Assembly (NCBI RefSeq): GCF_014652875.1
Contig: NZ_BMZQ01000002.1
Location: forward strand, 186,001 to 250,000
Direction: 5' to 3'
Length of the DNA: 64,000 bases
Source: Tianweitania populi
GTDB taxonomy: Bacteria > Pseudomonadota > Alphaproteobacteria > Rhizobiales > Rhizobiaceae
Shown: positions 53,130 through 62,928 of the stretch, piece after piece
Layout: every line of letters begins with the position of its first letter
Numbering within the stretch: the stretch's first letter is position 1
The notes under the pieces: generated by a model
What the model saw: only the letters and a program-made list of their open reading frames with translations
What the model was told of the DNA's origin: nothing
Databases searched by the model: none
Position numbers and translations under genes: made by a program

Positions 53130-53723
53130 ATGCTGAGCAGCGAGGCGATCAAGCATTCGATTGCCGCTGCCTGGGCCGTAATGCTGGGCCGCAAGGATGC
53201 GATTGCGCGTCTTGATCTGTCTGCCGACGGTTTCTGGGATTCGTTCTGGGCGATCCCGCTTGCCATGCCGCCGCTGCTTCTGGCCTGGCTCACCAGTACG
53301 ACCTATCTGATCGATGGCGGCAATGACCAGAGCAAGCTGTCCATCATCCTGCGGCTGGCTTTCGTCGATCTCGCCAACTGGCTCGTGCCGTTGATCCTGC
53401 TGGCGTTGATTGCGCGCCGCATCGGCATCTCCAAGCGCTTTGCGCCCTATGTGGTCGCCAGCAACTGGGGCACGCTGATCATGATGTGGTTCGGCCTGCC
53501 CATCATGCTGATGTCGCTGTTTTCGCCGGATGCCAGCAACTTCGCCGATGTGCTCGGCTTCGTGCTGTTTCTGGCCTCACTGCTGTTTTCCTGGCGCATC
53601 ACGCAGGCCGCGCTCAACACGGATCTCGGCACCACGATCGGCGTTTTCCTGGCGATGACGTTTGTGTCGATCCTGATCGTGATCCTGCTGCAGCCGATGC
53701 TCGGCCTTACGCTTCCGGCGTGA
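53130..53723 (+). CDS. Hypothetical membrane protein downstream of dapE
   Basis: 197 residues, unrecognised, with five predicted TM segments after an amphipathic N-terminus ([29 protein letters not shown]). It starts two bases after the dapE stop and its last 17 bases overlap the convergent truA 3' end. The position after dapE suggests a conserved rhizobial membrane protein of unknown role. Confidence 0.75.
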   Translation: MLSSEAIKHSIAAAWAVMLGRKDAIARLDLSADGFWDSFWAIPLAMPPLLLAWLTSTTYLIDGGNDQSKLSIILRLAFVDLANWLVPLILLALIARRIGISKRFAPYVVASNWGTLIMMWFGLPIMLMSLFSPDASNFADVLGFVLFLASLLFSWRITQAALNTDLGTTIGVFLAMTFVSILIVILLQPMLGLTLPA

Positions 53724-54468
53724 TGTCGTAGTCGACGCCGGTCAGGAACAGGCCGTCGGATGGCGCCATCGCGCCGCATCGCTTGCGGTCGCAGGCTTCC
53801 AGCGCGCCCTGAACCATGTCGGCCGTCCAGGCGCCCTCGCCGACGCGTTTCAGCGTGCCGACCATCGACCGCACCTGATTGTGCAGGAAGGCGCGCGCGG
53901 ACACGATGAAGTCGATCGCTTCGCCTGACCGGACCACATCCAGCCGATCCAGCGTGCGGATGGGGTTCTTCGCCTGGCAATGCACGGAGCGGAAGGTCGT
54001 GAAATCGTGCTGGCCGATCAAGCGCCGTGCGGCCTCCGCCATTTCTTCCGCATCAAGCCTGCGCGGCACTAACCATGCTTGACCAAGGTCGAGCGCGAGC
54101 GGCGCACGGCGATTGATGATGCGATAGCGGTAATGACGGCCCGTTGCGGAAAAGCGGGCGTTGAAGCTTTCTTCCACTTCCGCCACGCTCAGGATCGCGA
54201 TGCGATGCCCGGCCATGCGCAGATGCGCATTGATGGCGCCCATCACGGTGCGCGCGGGCCATGGCTCGCTGAGATCGACATGCGCGACCTGTCCCGTTGC
54301 ATGCACGCCGGCATCGGTGCGGCCGGCGCCTTGAATACGCACCTCTTCGCCGGAATAGGCATGGATCGCATCCTGGATCGCGCCCTGGATGCTCGGCAGG
54401 CCTTCCTGCATCTGCCAGCCGGCAAAGCCGCTGCCGTCATATTCGATGTCGAGACGGTAGCGCGGCAT
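53707..54468 (-). CDS. truA: tRNA pseudouridine(38-40) synthase TruA
   Basis: 253 residues from the ATG at 54468 ([20 protein letters not shown]). The catalytic Asp lies in [24 protein letters not shown] and [16 protein letters not shown] are further TruA motifs. It modifies U38-40 in the anticodon arm. It is the last gene of the def-fmt-GNAT-truA operon, six bases after the GNAT stop. Confidence 0.96.
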   Translation of the reverse strand: MPRYRLDIEYDGSGFAGWQMQEGLPSIQGAIQDAIHAYSGEEVRIQGAGRTDAGVHATGQVAHVDLSEPWPARTVMGAINAHLRMAGHRIAILSVAEVEESFNARFSATGRHYRYRIINRRAPLALDLGQAWLVPRRLDAEEMAEAARRLIGQHDFTTFRSVHCQAKNPIRTLDRLDVVRSGEAIDFIVSARAFLHNQVRSMVGTLKRVGEGAWTADMVQGALEACDRKRCGAMAPSDGLFLTGVDYDITPEA

Positions 54469-54473
54469 TGTCG

Positions 54474-54974
54474 TCAGAGCCGGTCGAAGGCCGGGGCATA
54501 GTGCAGCTGCCCATGCTCTGGCGCGTCGCCCCATGCGACAGCCTGCATATAGGGTCCTTGCCAGGGCGAACTGAACCCTTCGGCGCGTTCAACCTCATAG
54601 CCGAAGCGGCTGTAAAATTCGGGCTCGCCCAAAACAACCGAAAGCCGCTCACCCGCTTCGATCAATTGGCGGTGCGCCGTTTCGATCAGGCTTGTCGCCA
54701 CGCCAGCCCTTCGCGCATCTGCTGCTGTCGCAACCGGTGCCAACGCCACAGCCGGAAAGCTCGCACCTGGTCCTTCAATCATCAGGCGCGAGAAAACCAC
54801 GACGCCGATCAGACGATCAGCGTCAAAGGCGCCGAGTTCAAGCACCACATGGCCGTCGGCGCGAAGCTCGTTCGTCAACCGCGCTTCGCCAGGGCCATCG
54901 AAGGCCTCCTCCAGAAGCATCTTAACAGCCGGATGGTCGCTTGGGCCGATTGATCGAATCGCAAAGACTATCAT
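54474..54974 (-). CDS. GNAT N-acetyltransferase, YhbS-like
   Basis: 166 residues: [24 protein letters not shown], then [33 protein letters not shown] (acetyl-CoA pyrophosphate loop) and [15 protein letters not shown], the YhbS-type ending. The ATG at 54974 overlaps the fmt stop as ATGA, so it is translated from the fmt-truA operon. The substrate is unknown. Confidence 0.88.
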   Translation of the reverse strand: MIVFAIRSIGPSDHPAVKMLLEEAFDGPGEARLTNELRADGHVVLELGAFDADRLIGVVVFSRLMIEGPGASFPAVALAPVATAADARRAGVATSLIETAHRQLIEAGERLSVVLGEPEFYSRFGYEVERAEGFSSPWQGPYMQAVAWGDAPEHGQLHYAPAFDRL

Positions 54975-55906
54975 ATGAGCCGCTCCAGGGGCTGGTGGAG
55001 CCCTGCCAGGAACGCCTCGCCGCTCACCGCACGGCTGCCGGCACGCTGAACCTCGATCAAACGCAAGCAACCGTCCGCGCATCCGATACAAAGCCCATCG
55101 CCCGGCACAACGGAACCCGGAGCGCCAGCCCCCTCCGCCAGTCGAGACCGCAGCAGCTTCAACCGCTCCACCTTGCCGCCAAGCTCCACCTCGCACCAAG
55201 CGCCGGGGGACGGCGCCAGGCCGCGGATCGTGGCATCGATCTCGGTTGCCGGACGCGTCCAGTCGATCCGCGTCTCCGCCTTTGAAATCTTGGCGGCGTA
55301 AGTCGTGCCATCATCAGGCTGCGCGCGCATCGGCAACGTGCCGGCTTCAAGCTGTTTCAGCGCTTCCACCATCAAGGGCGCGCCGACCTGCATCAGCCGG
55401 TCGTGCAGATCGCCTGCGGTCATTTCAGGCGTGATCGGAACGCGCTCTTCCAGACAGATCGGACCGGTATCCAGCCCCTCGTCCATCTTCATGATCATCA
55501 TGCCGGTTTGCGCGTCGCCGGCCATGATCGCGCGCTGGATCGGGGCAGCACCGCGCCAGCGCGGCAGGAGCGAGGCATGGCCGTTGAAGCAACCGAGCCG
55601 CGTACCCTCAAGGATCGCCTTTGGCAGGAGCAGGCCGTAAGCCACCACCACCGCGACATCGGCCTTCAGCGCGGCAAAAGCCGCCTGTTCTTCCGGTTTC
55701 TTCAAGGAAACAGGGCTGCGGACCTCCAGCCCCAGCCGCTCGGCCGCGGCTTGCACAGGCGAAGCAACCAGTTCCAGCCCGCGACGGCCGGCTGGCCGTG
55801 GCGGCTGCGTGTAAACAGCCGCGATCTCGTGCCCGGCTGCTGCGATTGCCTCAAGCGTGGCCGCCGAAAACACCGGCGTGCCCATGAAGATGAGGCGCAG
55901 CGCCAT
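54971..55906 (-). CDS. fmt: Methionyl-tRNA formyltransferase
   Basis: 311 residues: [32 protein letters not shown], the catalytic loop [42 protein letters not shown] and a C-terminal OB-like domain. It formylates initiator Met-tRNA; the formyl group is later removed by the deformylase encoded just upstream, which shares one base with its start codon. Confidence 0.97.
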   Translation of the reverse strand: MALRLIFMGTPVFSAATLEAIAAAGHEIAAVYTQPPRPAGRRGLELVASPVQAAAERLGLEVRSPVSLKKPEEQAAFAALKADVAVVVAYGLLLPKAILEGTRLGCFNGHASLLPRWRGAAPIQRAIMAGDAQTGMMIMKMDEGLDTGPICLEERVPITPEMTAGDLHDRLMQVGAPLMVEALKQLEAGTLPMRAQPDDGTTYAAKISKAETRIDWTRPATEIDATIRGLAPSPGAWCEVELGGKVERLKLLRSRLAEGAGAPGSVVPGDGLCIGCADGCLRLIEVQRAGSRAVSGEAFLAGLHQPLERLI

Positions 55907-56436
55907 CAGCCGACCATACGGGCCGGCGGACGATCCCTCGCGAGCTTCTTGAACTTGCGCACCACCATGTCGCGCTTGAGTTTCGAAATATGGTCGATGA
56001 ACAAGGTGCCGTCGAGATGGTCGATCTCATGCTGCAAGCAGGTTGCTAGCAGACCGTCGGCATTGATCTCGTGCTTGTTGCCCTCGATATCCTGATAGGC
56101 GACGGTGATGGCGGCCGGGCGCTCGACGTCGGCGTAATAATCGGGGATCGAAAGACAGCCTTCCTCGTGGACGTTGATCTCGTCGGAGCGCGTCAGGATC
56201 TGCGGGTTGATGAAGATCTGCGGCGCGTTCGGCTCATCTTCCTTCGACAGGTCGATCACCAGCATGCGGATCGGCTCGGCAACCTGAATGGCGGCGAGAC
56301 CGATGCCCGGCGCGTCATACATGGTTTCGAACATATCGTCGGAAAAGCGCTTCAAGGCGGCGTCGAAGCGTTCCACCGGCGTGGAAACCTGGCGCAGCAA
56401 TGGGTCGGGAAGGATCACGAGAGGGCGGAGGGACAT
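55906..56436 (-). CDS. def: Peptide deformylase
   Basis: 176 residues with all three motifs: GIGLAAIQV (motif 1, with Ile where Pro or Thr is common), EGCLSIP (metal Cys) and QHEIDHLDG (HExxH). ATG at 56436 follows AGGTGA; a GTG three codons earlier is less likely. It heads the def-fmt-GNAT-truA operon and diverges from rmuC. Confidence 0.97.
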   Translation of the reverse strand: MSLRPLVILPDPLLRQVSTPVERFDAALKRFSDDMFETMYDAPGIGLAAIQVAEPIRMLVIDLSKEDEPNAPQIFINPQILTRSDEINVHEEGCLSIPDYYADVERPAAITVAYQDIEGNKHEINADGLLATCLQHEIDHLDGTLFIDHISKLKRDMVVRKFKKLARDRPPARMVG

Positions 56437-56537
56437 GGGCTTCACCTAATTGCTCGCAACAGCGCCGTCAACGATCCCCATGTCTATGTTCTTGTTTTGA
56501 TCTTCTGCTGGTCAGCCGAATCGCATAGGCTTGTCTC

Positions 56538-57773
56538 ATGAACCACGTTCCCGACCTGTCCACACCGCTGTTTCGCCTGGGCGCCAGCACCGTTTCACTG
56601 GGAATGGCGCTCGTCGCGGCCGCCCTTTTCGTGCTCGTGCTGGGCTTCCTGTTCATGCTCGCGCTGCGCCGCGCCACTCACGGCCAAGCCTCGTTGCAGG
56701 CGGAAGCGCTGGAACGCGCGCGGCAAAACGAGCAGCGCATGGCGGTTCTGTTGCAATCGCAATCGGAGATGCAGGGCCGCATGGGCGCGCTGGCGGAGGT
56801 GTTTTCCTCTCGCCAAGCCGAGCTCAACCGCGCCATTGGCGAGCGGCTCGATGGCATGACGCATCGGCTCGGCCATTCGCTGACGGAACAAACCCGCGCC
56901 ACGCACGAAAACCTGACCCGCCTGCAAGAGCGGCTGGTGGCGATCGACACGGCGCAGAACAACATCCAGTCTCTGGCCGGTCAGGTCGTGCAGTTGCAGG
57001 CGATCCTGTCGAACAAGCAAACGCGCGGTGCGTTCGGACAAAGCCGGATGGAAGCGATCGTCGCCGACGGGCTGCCGCAAGGCGGCTACGAGTTCCAGGC
57101 AACGCTCTCCAACGGAAACCGGCCGGATTGCCTGATCCGCATGCCCAACAATACCCCGTCGCTGGTGATCGACGCCAAGTTTCCGCTGGAAGCCTGGAAC
57201 GCGATCCGTGCGGCCGAGGACGATGCCTCGAAGCGTTTGGCCGCCCAGGCCTTCCGACGCGATATCGAGCTTCACGTCCGTGCGATTGCGGAGAAGTACC
57301 TGATTTCAGGCGAAACACAGGACACGGCCTTCATGTTCGTGCCCTCGGAATCCATCTTTGCCGAGATCCACGAGCATTTCGAGGCGATCGTGCAAAAGGC
57401 GCATCGCCTGCGCGTGGTGATCGTGTCGCCCTCGCTGCTGATGCTGTCGATCCAGGTCGTGCAAGCCATCCTCAAGGATGCCCGCATGCGCGAACAGGCG
57501 CATCTCATCCAAGGCGAGGTGGTCAGGCTGATGGAGGATGTCGGCCGTCTCGACGACCGCGTGCGCAAGCTGCAAACGCATTTCGGCCAGACAGGCAAGG
57601 ACATCGATGACATCCTCGTGTCCACCAAGAAGCTCACCAGCCGCGGCGCGAAGATCGAGGCGCTGGAACTGGGCAGTGAAGCGGTGGGCGAAGAGGCGGT
57701 GAAGCGGCCAGGACCGACCATCCATGATCAACGCTCCGGCCAGTTGCGCCTGCGCGTCGTGGACGAAGACTAG
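56538..57773 (+). CDS. rmuC: DNA recombination protein RmuC
   Basis: 411 residues: N-terminal TM (ALVAAALFVLVLGFLFMLAL), a long coiled coil (about 45-160), then the RmuC nuclease-like domain (GAFGQSRMEAIVADGLPQGGYEFQATLSNGNRPDCLIRMPNNTPSLVIDAKFPLEAW; also FVPSESIFAEIHEHF and VVIVSPSLLMLSIQVVQAILKDARM). RmuC limits inversions at short inverted repeats. The PD-(D/E)xK-like DAKFP is intact. Confidence 0.94.
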   Translation: MNHVPDLSTPLFRLGASTVSLGMALVAAALFVLVLGFLFMLALRRATHGQASLQAEALERARQNEQRMAVLLQSQSEMQGRMGALAEVFSSRQAELNRAIGERLDGMTHRLGHSLTEQTRATHENLTRLQERLVAIDTAQNNIQSLAGQVVQLQAILSNKQTRGAFGQSRMEAIVADGLPQGGYEFQATLSNGNRPDCLIRMPNNTPSLVIDAKFPLEAWNAIRAAEDDASKRLAAQAFRRDIELHVRAIAEKYLISGETQDTAFMFVPSESIFAEIHEHFEAIVQKAHRLRVVIVSPSLLMLSIQVVQAILKDARMREQAHLIQGEVVRLMEDVGRLDDRVRKLQTHFGQTGKDIDDILVSTKKLTSRGAKIEALELGSEAVGEEAVKRPGPTIHDQRSGQLRLRVVDED

Positions 57774-57878
57774 AGCAATTCCAGCAAGAGTGCGGAGCGG
57801 TTTTGCGTCCGGAAATTGCGTCTAAAACTAAAGAGCTAGAGCAGTTTCGGCGATCTTCTTTCGCCGGAACTGCTCTAG
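57772..57878. repeat. Rhizobial-type intergenic palindromic repeat
   Basis: AGAGCAATTCCAGCAAGAG, GAGCGGTTTTGCGTCCGG and AAATTGCGT in this order match, from memory, a repeat family scattered between genes of many Rhizobiales. It is joined to a long hairpin: CTAGAGCAGTT (57836-57846) pairs with AACTGCTCTAG (57868-57878), with CGGCGA and TCGCCG pairing inside. A single copy is seen in this window. Confidence 0.65.
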
Positions 57879-57882
57879 ATAC

Positions 57883-57913
57883 AAAAAAGGCGGCCCATCA
57901 GGACCGCCTTTTT
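57883..57913. terminator. Bidirectional intrinsic terminator
   Basis: AAAAAAGGCGG (57883-57893) faces CCGCCTTTTT (57904-57913), with A and T runs on both sides, between convergent rmuC and the DUF6481 gene. Confidence 0.85.
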
Positions 57914-57932
57914 CTCGTGGTGTGTGAACCGC

Positions 57933-58337
57933 TCAGCGGCCGACGCGCGCCTTGCGGGCCGCATATTTCGCATCGCGCTTGGCCTTGCGCTCGGCTTCAT
58001 CGGCCAGCAGACGGGCGATCTGGCCCTTCTCGGCTTCGGCCTTTTCGAGGGCCTCGCGCTGGGCTTCTTCTTCAGCCAGACGCTGAGCTTCGGCTTCCGC
58101 CGCTTCGCGCGCAACGCGCTCGGCTTCTTCGCGCTCTTCGCGCTCCTGCTTCAGCCGGGCTTTTTCTTCCTCGCGCTTGGCGCGCGCTTCAACAATAGCC
58201 TGACGCTCGGCCTTGCGAGCGAGTACTGCCGGATCGTCCTCAGCGGGCTTAGCCTTGAAGCGCGCAAGCATTGCCTGCTTCGCCTCGTTGGCAGCCTTTT
58301 GACGATCCGCGAAATCCTGTTCCTTAAAGCGAGCCAA
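57933..58337 (-). CDS. DUF6481 coiled-coil protein
   Basis: 134 residues from a TTG at 58337 preceded by GGAG: LARFKEQDFADRQKAANEAKQAMLARFKAKPAEDDPA is the DUF6481 head, followed by a continuous charged coiled coil (about residues 40-120, rich in Glu, Arg and Ala) and a basic tail. An ATG seven codons upstream (58358) lacks a ribosome site. Related to small rhizobial proteins of unknown function; soluble. Confidence 0.82.
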   Translation of the reverse strand: MARFKEQDFADRQKAANEAKQAMLARFKAKPAEDDPAVLARKAERQAIVEARAKREEEKARLKQEREEREEAERVAREAAEAEAQRLAEEEAQREALEKAEAEKGQIARLLADEAERKAKRDAKYAARKARVGR

Positions 58338-58540
58338 TGCCGCCGCCTCTCCATACAATCTATCTTGGGGATGGGTGTGTAATGAGGATTTGTGCCGACA
58401 GTTTCAAGACCTAAGTCGCGACTTTTGGGCCACACTGCGCTTCTGTCTTAACGTAACGCGCAAGAAACACTGTTCACCGACGCCATCTGGCCCATGAAAC
58501 GTCGGCATCATAGATCAGGCGAAACACGAGGAGATGCGCG

Positions 58541-59575
58541 ATGCAGCTTGGTCTCTATACATTCGCCGATGTCGATCCCGCCCGCGCCACAACAGGCGAA
58601 GCGCCGGCCGAGCGCCTGAAGAACCTGATCGAGGAGATCGAGCTGGCCGATCAGGTCGGGCTCGACGTGTTCGGGCTGGGCGAGCACCATCGTCCCGACT
58701 ACGCGGCCTCCGCGCCGGCCGTGATCCTCGCTGCCGCTGCCACGCGCACCAAGCAGATCCGGCTATCAAGCGCAGTCACCGTTTTGTCCTCGGACGATCC
58801 GGTGCGCGTGTTTCAGCAATTTGCGACGCTCGATCTTCTGTCTGGTGGCCGCGCCGAGATCATGGCCGGGCGCGGTTCCTTTATCGAGTCCTTCCCACTG
58901 TTCGGCTACCAGCTGGAAGATTACGACGAGCTCTATGCCGAGAAGCTAGATCTGCTGATCACCTTGCGCGATCAGGTCGAGGTGACCTGGGAAGGCAAGA
59001 TGCGGCCCTCCATTCACGGGCGCGGCGTTTATCCCCGTCCCCTGCAGGAAAAGCTGCCGATCTGGATCGCTGTGGGAGGCACGCCGCAATCGGTAGCCCG
59101 CGCAGGCCATCTCGGCTTGCCGCTGGCGCTTGCCATCATCGGCGGCGAGCCGCATCGCTTCGCACCACTGTTCGCCCTGTATCGGCAAGCGGCGGAACGA
59201 GCCGGCCACGATGCCGCGACCCTGCCCACCAGCATCAACGTGCATGGCTATGTCGCCGAGACCAGCCAGGCTGCCGGCGACGAGTGGTATGGTCCGCAAG
59301 CCGAAGTCATGAACCGCATCGGCCGCGAACGCGGCTGGGGTCCGACCAACCGCGCGCATTTCGAATCAGCGCGTTCGCCGCGCGGTGCGGCCTTCGTCGG
59401 CAGTCCGGCCGAAGTGGTCGACAAGATCCTCGCCAACCACGCTTTGTTCAAATTCGACCGCTTCCTTATCCAGATGGCGATCGGCCTCATGCCGCATCAT
59501 CAGATCATGAAGGCGATCGAACTGTTCGGCACCAAGGTCGCGCCGGAAGTCCGCAAGGCTGTCGCGGCCGCTTGA
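58541..59575 (+). CDS. LLM-class flavin-dependent oxidoreductase
   Basis: 344 residues of the bacterial luciferase-like family: [85 protein letters not shown] and [30 protein letters not shown]. These enzymes oxidise substrates with reduced FMN or F420; the substrate here is unknown. GAGGAG precedes the ATG. A second LLM gene lies two genes on. Confidence 0.9.
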   Translation: MQLGLYTFADVDPARATTGEAPAERLKNLIEEIELADQVGLDVFGLGEHHRPDYAASAPAVILAAAATRTKQIRLSSAVTVLSSDDPVRVFQQFATLDLLSGGRAEIMAGRGSFIESFPLFGYQLEDYDELYAEKLDLLITLRDQVEVTWEGKMRPSIHGRGVYPRPLQEKLPIWIAVGGTPQSVARAGHLGLPLALAIIGGEPHRFAPLFALYRQAAERAGHDAATLPTSINVHGYVAETSQAAGDEWYGPQAEVMNRIGRERGWGPTNRAHFESARSPRGAAFVGSPAEVVDKILANHALFKFDRFLIQMAIGLMPHHQIMKAIELFGTKVAPEVRKAVAAA

Positions 59576-59651
59576 GCCGAGGGGCGCAGCTTCAAGCCGG
59601 CGATAGCGGGTGCTATCTGCTTTCGGACGACTATGTCCCGGAGCTTGTCGA

Positions 59652-59984
59652 ATGCTGCGATCGCTGCTTGGTTTCGCTCTTCTCGCAGGCACCGCCGCCT
59701 TTACCTCAGCACAGGAGAATCCGGCGGTCAGCGCCTCGATCATGCAACAGATCACGGCCTGCTTCATGCCGCCGGCACTTTCCAACGCGCAGGCCATCAT
59801 CTTTTTCGAGGTAGACGAACACGGCCAGCTCGTCGGCGCACCGCGCTTCGAAGAAAAGGGCCGCAGCGAGGCTGAACGCGCCTTCGCAGCTGCCGCCATC
59901 CGGGCCATCCTTCGCTGCGGACCCTATGATACCGGTGGCGAACGGGAGATCAGGGTCCGCTTCACCAGCGAACCCCAACACTGA
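59652..59984 (+). CDS. Secreted protein with TonB/TolA C-terminal-like domain
   Basis: 110 residues: signal peptide (LRSLLGFALLAGTAAFTSAQ) and one small domain SIMQQITACFMPPALSNAQAIIFFEVDEHGQLVGAPRFEEKGRSEAERAFAAAAIRAILRCGPYD, which follows the TonB/TolA C-terminal pattern (helix, then strands, then helix) with two Cys that could form a disulfide. It lacks the TM anchor and Pro-rich linker of true TonB or TolA, so it is a free periplasmic version. Convergent with the Kazal gene. Confidence 0.72.
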   Translation: MLRSLLGFALLAGTAAFTSAQENPAVSASIMQQITACFMPPALSNAQAIIFFEVDEHGQLVGAPRFEEKGRSEAERAFAAAAIRAILRCGPYDTGGEREIRVRFTSEPQH

Positions 59985-60001
59985 TCAGCCTTGCACTTTT
60001 A

Positions 60002-60472
60002 TCAGCAAGGCCCGCGGTCGATGATGCGGAAGCCAGCATTATCCGCTTCACAGGCATTGCCGAAGGTCCGCTCACGGTCGCCGCGTCGGGCACAGACAGG
60101 CCGGTATTCCCGCGTGCAGAAGCGATCCGATTGCGGCGGGCGCGAGGGTCCCGGCCCGTAACCCAGCCCGAAACCTGGTCGCGGTCCGCTTTGCGGTCCA
60201 CGCCGGCACTCGCCGCCATAGGCGATGCGATAGCCTGCTGCATCCGCTTCGCAGGCGTTGGGGAAGGTGCGGCGGTCGTCGCGGTTTTCGCCGCAGACAG
60301 GTGCGAATTCGCGCGTGCAGATCCGGTCCGAGCGCGGCGGCGGTCCCGGCCGCACCGGCACGGTATGCGCTTCATAAACGACGGCACCAGCCGTGCAGCT
60401 TGCCGCGAATGCGGTCAGCCCAAGCACGACGATCCTTGCGAAACGTCCGACTGGCTTTCGGTTCAACGCCAT
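60002..60472 (-). CDS. Lipoprotein with two Kazal-like domains
   Basis: 156 residues. A lipoprotein signal ends at AASC, Cys26. Two near-copies of a Kazal-type unit follow: Cys52-x7-Cys60-x13-Cys74-x14-Cys89 and Cys119-x7-Cys127-x13-Cys141-x14-Cys156, each with P-V-C, R-x-F-x-N-A-C-E-A-D and a final Gly-x-Cys. They are joined by a Gly/Pro/Arg linker. Kazal domains inhibit serine proteases in animals and oomycetes; the bacterial role is unknown. With two disulfides each, the domains must fold outside the cytoplasm. Confidence 0.82.
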   Translation of the reverse strand: MALNRKPVGRFARIVVLGLTAFAASCTAGAVVYEAHTVPVRPGPPPRSDRICTREFAPVCGENRDDRRTFPNACEADAAGYRIAYGGECRRGPQSGPRPGFGLGYGPGPSRPPQSDRFCTREYRPVCARRGDRERTFGNACEADNAGFRIIDRGPC

Positions 60473-60609
60473 CCCCTATCCTTCCAAAAACCGGCTGCAG
60501 ACTGTGCAGCCCTTGTGCGACCTACTGTGCCGGAAGGGCGATGCCAAGGCAATGCGACGCCGCGCTCGAGCGTCTTGGTAGCGTCAAGCAGCATTCCTAT
60601 ATCCACGCC

Positions 60610-61614
<1,005 letters not shown>

Positions 61615-61640
61615 GGGCGGTCGTCATGGCCAATCGCTGC

Positions 61641-61665
61641 GGAACTTGGAAGGGCACTTTGCGTT
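61641..61665 (+). promoter_or_regulatory. EcfG general-stress promoter
   Basis: GGAAC (61641-61645), 16 bases, CGTT (61662-61665): an exact match to GGAAC-N16/17-CGTT, placing the transcription start about 50 bases before the AI-2E transporter gene. Confidence 0.72.
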
Positions 61666-61722
61666 AGGTGCCGAACCCGGCACTCGCATTCCGCGACAAG
61701 CAGCGGGCGCCGGGGAAATTCC

Positions 61723-62928
61723 ATGAGCACTACGCCAGCCGCGGTCCCATCTGAGGAGGCCTCGATCGTCGAAACCGCATCGAGCGATCTCGCCAAGCTG
61801 CGGCGGATGGTGCTGGGTCTGTTTTTGATAGCGGCTTGTTGTGCGTTGTATTTCGCCCGTGACTTCTTCATGCCTGTGGTGCTGGCATTTCTAATCGCTT
61901 TGACGCTGACGCCGATCGTGCGCTTCCTGCGCAAGCGCGGAGTGCCGTCCGCTCTTTCCGCCACCCTGCTGGTGATAGCCTTCGCGACCCTGTTCGGTCT
62001 GCTCGCCTACATGGTCAGCGGTCCCGCGATCACGCTGGTCAACGATGCGCCCTCGATCGGCCGCACGCTCGCCGAACGACTGCGCCATGTTCAGCGGCCG
62101 CTCGACCGCGTCAACGACATCATGCACCAGTTCGACATGATGACCGGCCAAGTCAGCGATCCCAATGTTGCGGAAGTCACGCTGGCTCAGCCGGGCGTCA
62201 TCAGCCGGGCCGCCGGCTCCGTTTTATCGGGCGCGACATCGATTGGTATCACACTGGTGCTGGCGCTGTTCCTGCTCGCATCCGGCACGATGTTTTATGA
62301 AAAGATCGTGCAGTCGTTTGGGCGTATGTCCGACAAGAAGCGTGCGTTACGCGTGGTCTATGATGTCGAGCGCGAAATCTCGCGCTACCTGCTGACCATC
62401 GCCTTGATCAATGCGGGCCTTGGCGTGGCGATCGGCACCGGTCTCTGGATCATCGGCGTGCCGAATGCGGTGGTCTGGGGAGTCATGGCCGCCCTCTTGA
62501 ACTTCCTGCCTTATATTGGCGCCCTGACCACGATGGTCGTGGTTGCGGTGATCTCGATCGTCAGCTTTGACTCGCTGGGCTTCGCGCTTCTGGCACCAGC
62601 CTATGTGCTGCTTTGCAACATCATCGAAGGCCAGTTCCTGACCCCGTTGATCGTCGGTCGCCGGCTGGAGCTGAATGCGGTCGCAATCTTCATCGCGGTG
62701 GCGTTCTGGTCGTGGCTGTGGGGTCTGGTCGGCGCGCTGATCGCGGTGCCTTTGCTCGTGGTCATCAAGGTGTTCTGCGACAACTTTGAGAACCTGCAGT
62801 CCATGGGCAACTTCCTTGCCGCCCAGCAGACGATGGACCCTGCGGAAACGGCACCCGAACCCGCCGTTTCCAGCGCGCCCCATGCCGGTCCGGCCGTTCT
62901 GGACGTGGTGACTAGCGCACAGCCTTGA
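61723..62928 (+). CDS. AI-2E/PerM-family transporter
   Basis: 401 residues with seven to eight TM segments: RRMVLGLFLIAACCALYFARDFFMPVVLAFLIALTLTPIVRFLRKRGVPSALSATLLV, then a long soluble loop, then WIIGVPNAVVWGVMAALLNFLPYIGALTTMVVVAVIS and ILFNIIEGQ-type LLCNIIEGQFLTPLIVGRRLELNAVAIFIAVAFWSWLWGLVGALIAVPLLV, the family signature. Members export AI-2 or sodium, or have unknown cargo. An EcfG promoter upstream suggests stress induction. The 3' end overlaps the convergent transglycosylase gene by 17 bases. Confidence 0.9.
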   Translation: MSTTPAAVPSEEASIVETASSDLAKLRRMVLGLFLIAACCALYFARDFFMPVVLAFLIALTLTPIVRFLRKRGVPSALSATLLVIAFATLFGLLAYMVSGPAITLVNDAPSIGRTLAERLRHVQRPLDRVNDIMHQFDMMTGQVSDPNVAEVTLAQPGVISRAAGSVLSGATSIGITLVLALFLLASGTMFYEKIVQSFGRMSDKKRALRVVYDVEREISRYLLTIALINAGLGVAIGTGLWIIGVPNAVVWGVMAALLNFLPYIGALTTMVVVAVISIVSFDSLGFALLAPAYVLLCNIIEGQFLTPLIVGRRLELNAVAIFIAVAFWSWLWGLVGALIAVPLLVVIKVFCDNFENLQSMGNFLAAQQTMDPAETAPEPAVSSAPHAGPAVLDVVTSAQP

